A stretch of 7,000 bases of DNA from Desulfurococcales archaeon. GTDB lineage: Archaea; Thermoproteota; Thermoprotei_A; Sulfolobales; NBVN01. This document shows positions 6,812-7,000 of the stretch, in pieces. The stretch is from NCBI GenBank assembly GCA_023255965.1, contig JAGDWE010000008.1:6453-13452 (forward strand). Reading direction: 5' to 3'. Position 1 is the first letter of the stretch, and each line of letters starts with the position of its first letter. Below the pieces are notes generated by a model. It saw nothing but the letters and a program-made list of their open reading frames with translations. It was not told the DNA's origin and ran no database searches. The translations under genes and the position numbers were made by a program.

Positions 6812-7000
6812 CTAAAACCGCACTATCATTATATCATTACAACTGAAGGCCTCGTCTTTCAAGGCGGGATGAAGGTTTATAAGCCCTGCGCATCCTCTAG
6901 TATTCCCAGCGATGGCGTGGGCCTCGGGGCAACCCCCTAGCGATGCCCGATGGAAATGATGGGCACGCGAGGCTAAGCCCAGCCTCCGAGGCCATGGTAA
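6812..7000 (-). CDS. Possible 3' end of an IS605-type tnpB (partial)
   Basis: A minus-strand frame is open from the window edge to TAG at 6814-6812, giving 62 residues of a protein whose start lies outside. It includes PEAHAIAGNTRG and ends with LHPALKDEAF followed by ten residues. The HPALKDEAF stretch is encoded by a hairpin like those at the right ends of IS200/IS605 elements, where the last TnpB codons overlap the guide RNA. The catalytic RuvC and zinc-finger motifs of TnpB would lie upstream, off the window, so identity cannot be confirmed. The GC-rich composition (about 61% versus 28% just beyond) makes a long open frame less surprising by chance and also marks the block as foreign to its neighbours. 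Alternatives are a non-coding RNA gene with an accidental open frame, or an unrelated protein. Confidence 0.35.
   Translation of the reverse strand, partial: LPWPRRLGLASRAHHFHRASLGGCPEAHAIAGNTRGCAGLINLHPALKDEAFSCNDIMIVRF
6846..7000 (-). ncRNA. Structured GC-rich RNA candidate (omega-RNA-like)
   Basis: The block has several nested inverted repeats: 6920-6927 with 6986-6993 (GGCCTCGG/CCGAGGCC), 6926-6929 with 6933-6936 (GGGG/CCCC), 6944-6948 with 6961-6965 (TGCCC/GGGCA), 6970-6974 with 6981-6985 (AGGCT/AGCCT), and the terminal hairpin 6851-6868. Together they would fold into a multi-branched RNA. In IS605-type elements such an RNA overlaps the end of tnpB, ends at the right-end hairpin and takes its guide from flanking DNA, which here would be the AT-rich sequence below about 6846. 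The strand is uncertain: a TATA-like TTTATAAG at 6876-6883 could instead drive a plus-strand RNA starting near 6906. It does not match the SRP RNA, RNase P RNA, 5S or tRNA patterns I know. Confidence 0.4.
6851..6868. repeat. Right-end-type hairpin at the composition boundary
   Basis: CTCGTCTT (6851-6858) and AAGGCGGG (6861-6868) can pair along all eight positions as RNA, with two G-U pairs; opening the inner pairs gives a loop of 4-6 nt. The motif with its flank GATGAAGG resembles the hairpins at IS200/IS605 element ends. It sits within about 10-20 bp of the sharp change from AT-rich to GC-rich DNA. Confidence 0.55.

Noticed and set aside
6906..6958. Short plus-strand frame from the ATG at 6912 (MAWASGQPPSDARWK)
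   Set aside because: It has fifteen codons, no ribosome site, and lies in a block better explained by RNA structure or by the minus-strand frame.
6841..7000. SRP RNA, RNase P RNA or tRNA
   Set aside because: The conserved signatures I know (GAGGAAAGTC of RNase P, the SRP loop sequences, the tRNA T-loop) are not seen in this block.
1..7000. CRISPR array or long direct repeats
   Set aside because: No regularly spaced repeated units were seen on reading through the window.

Overview
The window looks like part of a thermophilic crenarchaeal chromosome. Supporting signs are an archaeal-type wyosine-synthesis radical SAM enzyme, a NucS/EndoMS remnant, a TldD/TldE pair, TATA-box promoters placed about 25 bp from start codons (leaderless style), frequent GTG/TTG starts, and AGG/ATA-rich codon use in moderately AT-rich DNA. 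A member of the Thermoproteales such as Caldivirga or Vulcanisaeta would fit, but that placement is an inference from style, not a match.

Left part (1-1757, minus strand): a DHH-family phosphoesterase is followed by a decayed nucS gene. Conceptual translation of 23-799 gives recognisable NucS sequence from end to end, but it is broken by three frame changes and one in-frame stop, and the nuclease ExK catalytic motif now reads KxE. It is best read as a pseudogene. The DHH gene diverges from the wyosine gene across 54 bp that hold one near-symmetric TATA element able to serve both.

Middle (1812-5965): taw1 (4-demethylwyosine synthase) runs on the plus strand and converges, 6 bp apart, on a minus-strand tldD-tldE operon whose genes overlap by 4 bp. 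Upstream of tldD on the same strand is a small stand-alone ATP-cone protein. Its conserved N-terminal half lies upstream of any ATG, GTG or TTG in frame, so its start is either non-canonical or disrupted.

Right part (5966-7000): a TatD-family metal-dependent hydrolase runs on the plus strand, divergent from the ATP-cone gene. Beyond about 6841 the composition jumps from roughly 28% GC (6801-6840) to roughly 61% GC (6861-7000), with dense inverted repeats. On the minus strand an open frame runs in from the window edge through this block and ends just past a strong hairpin. This layout resembles the 3' end of an IS200/IS605-type tnpB with its overlapping guide (omega) RNA and right-end hairpin. 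The diagnostic part of the protein lies outside the window, so this is a hypothesis. No tRNA, rRNA or CRISPR array was seen.
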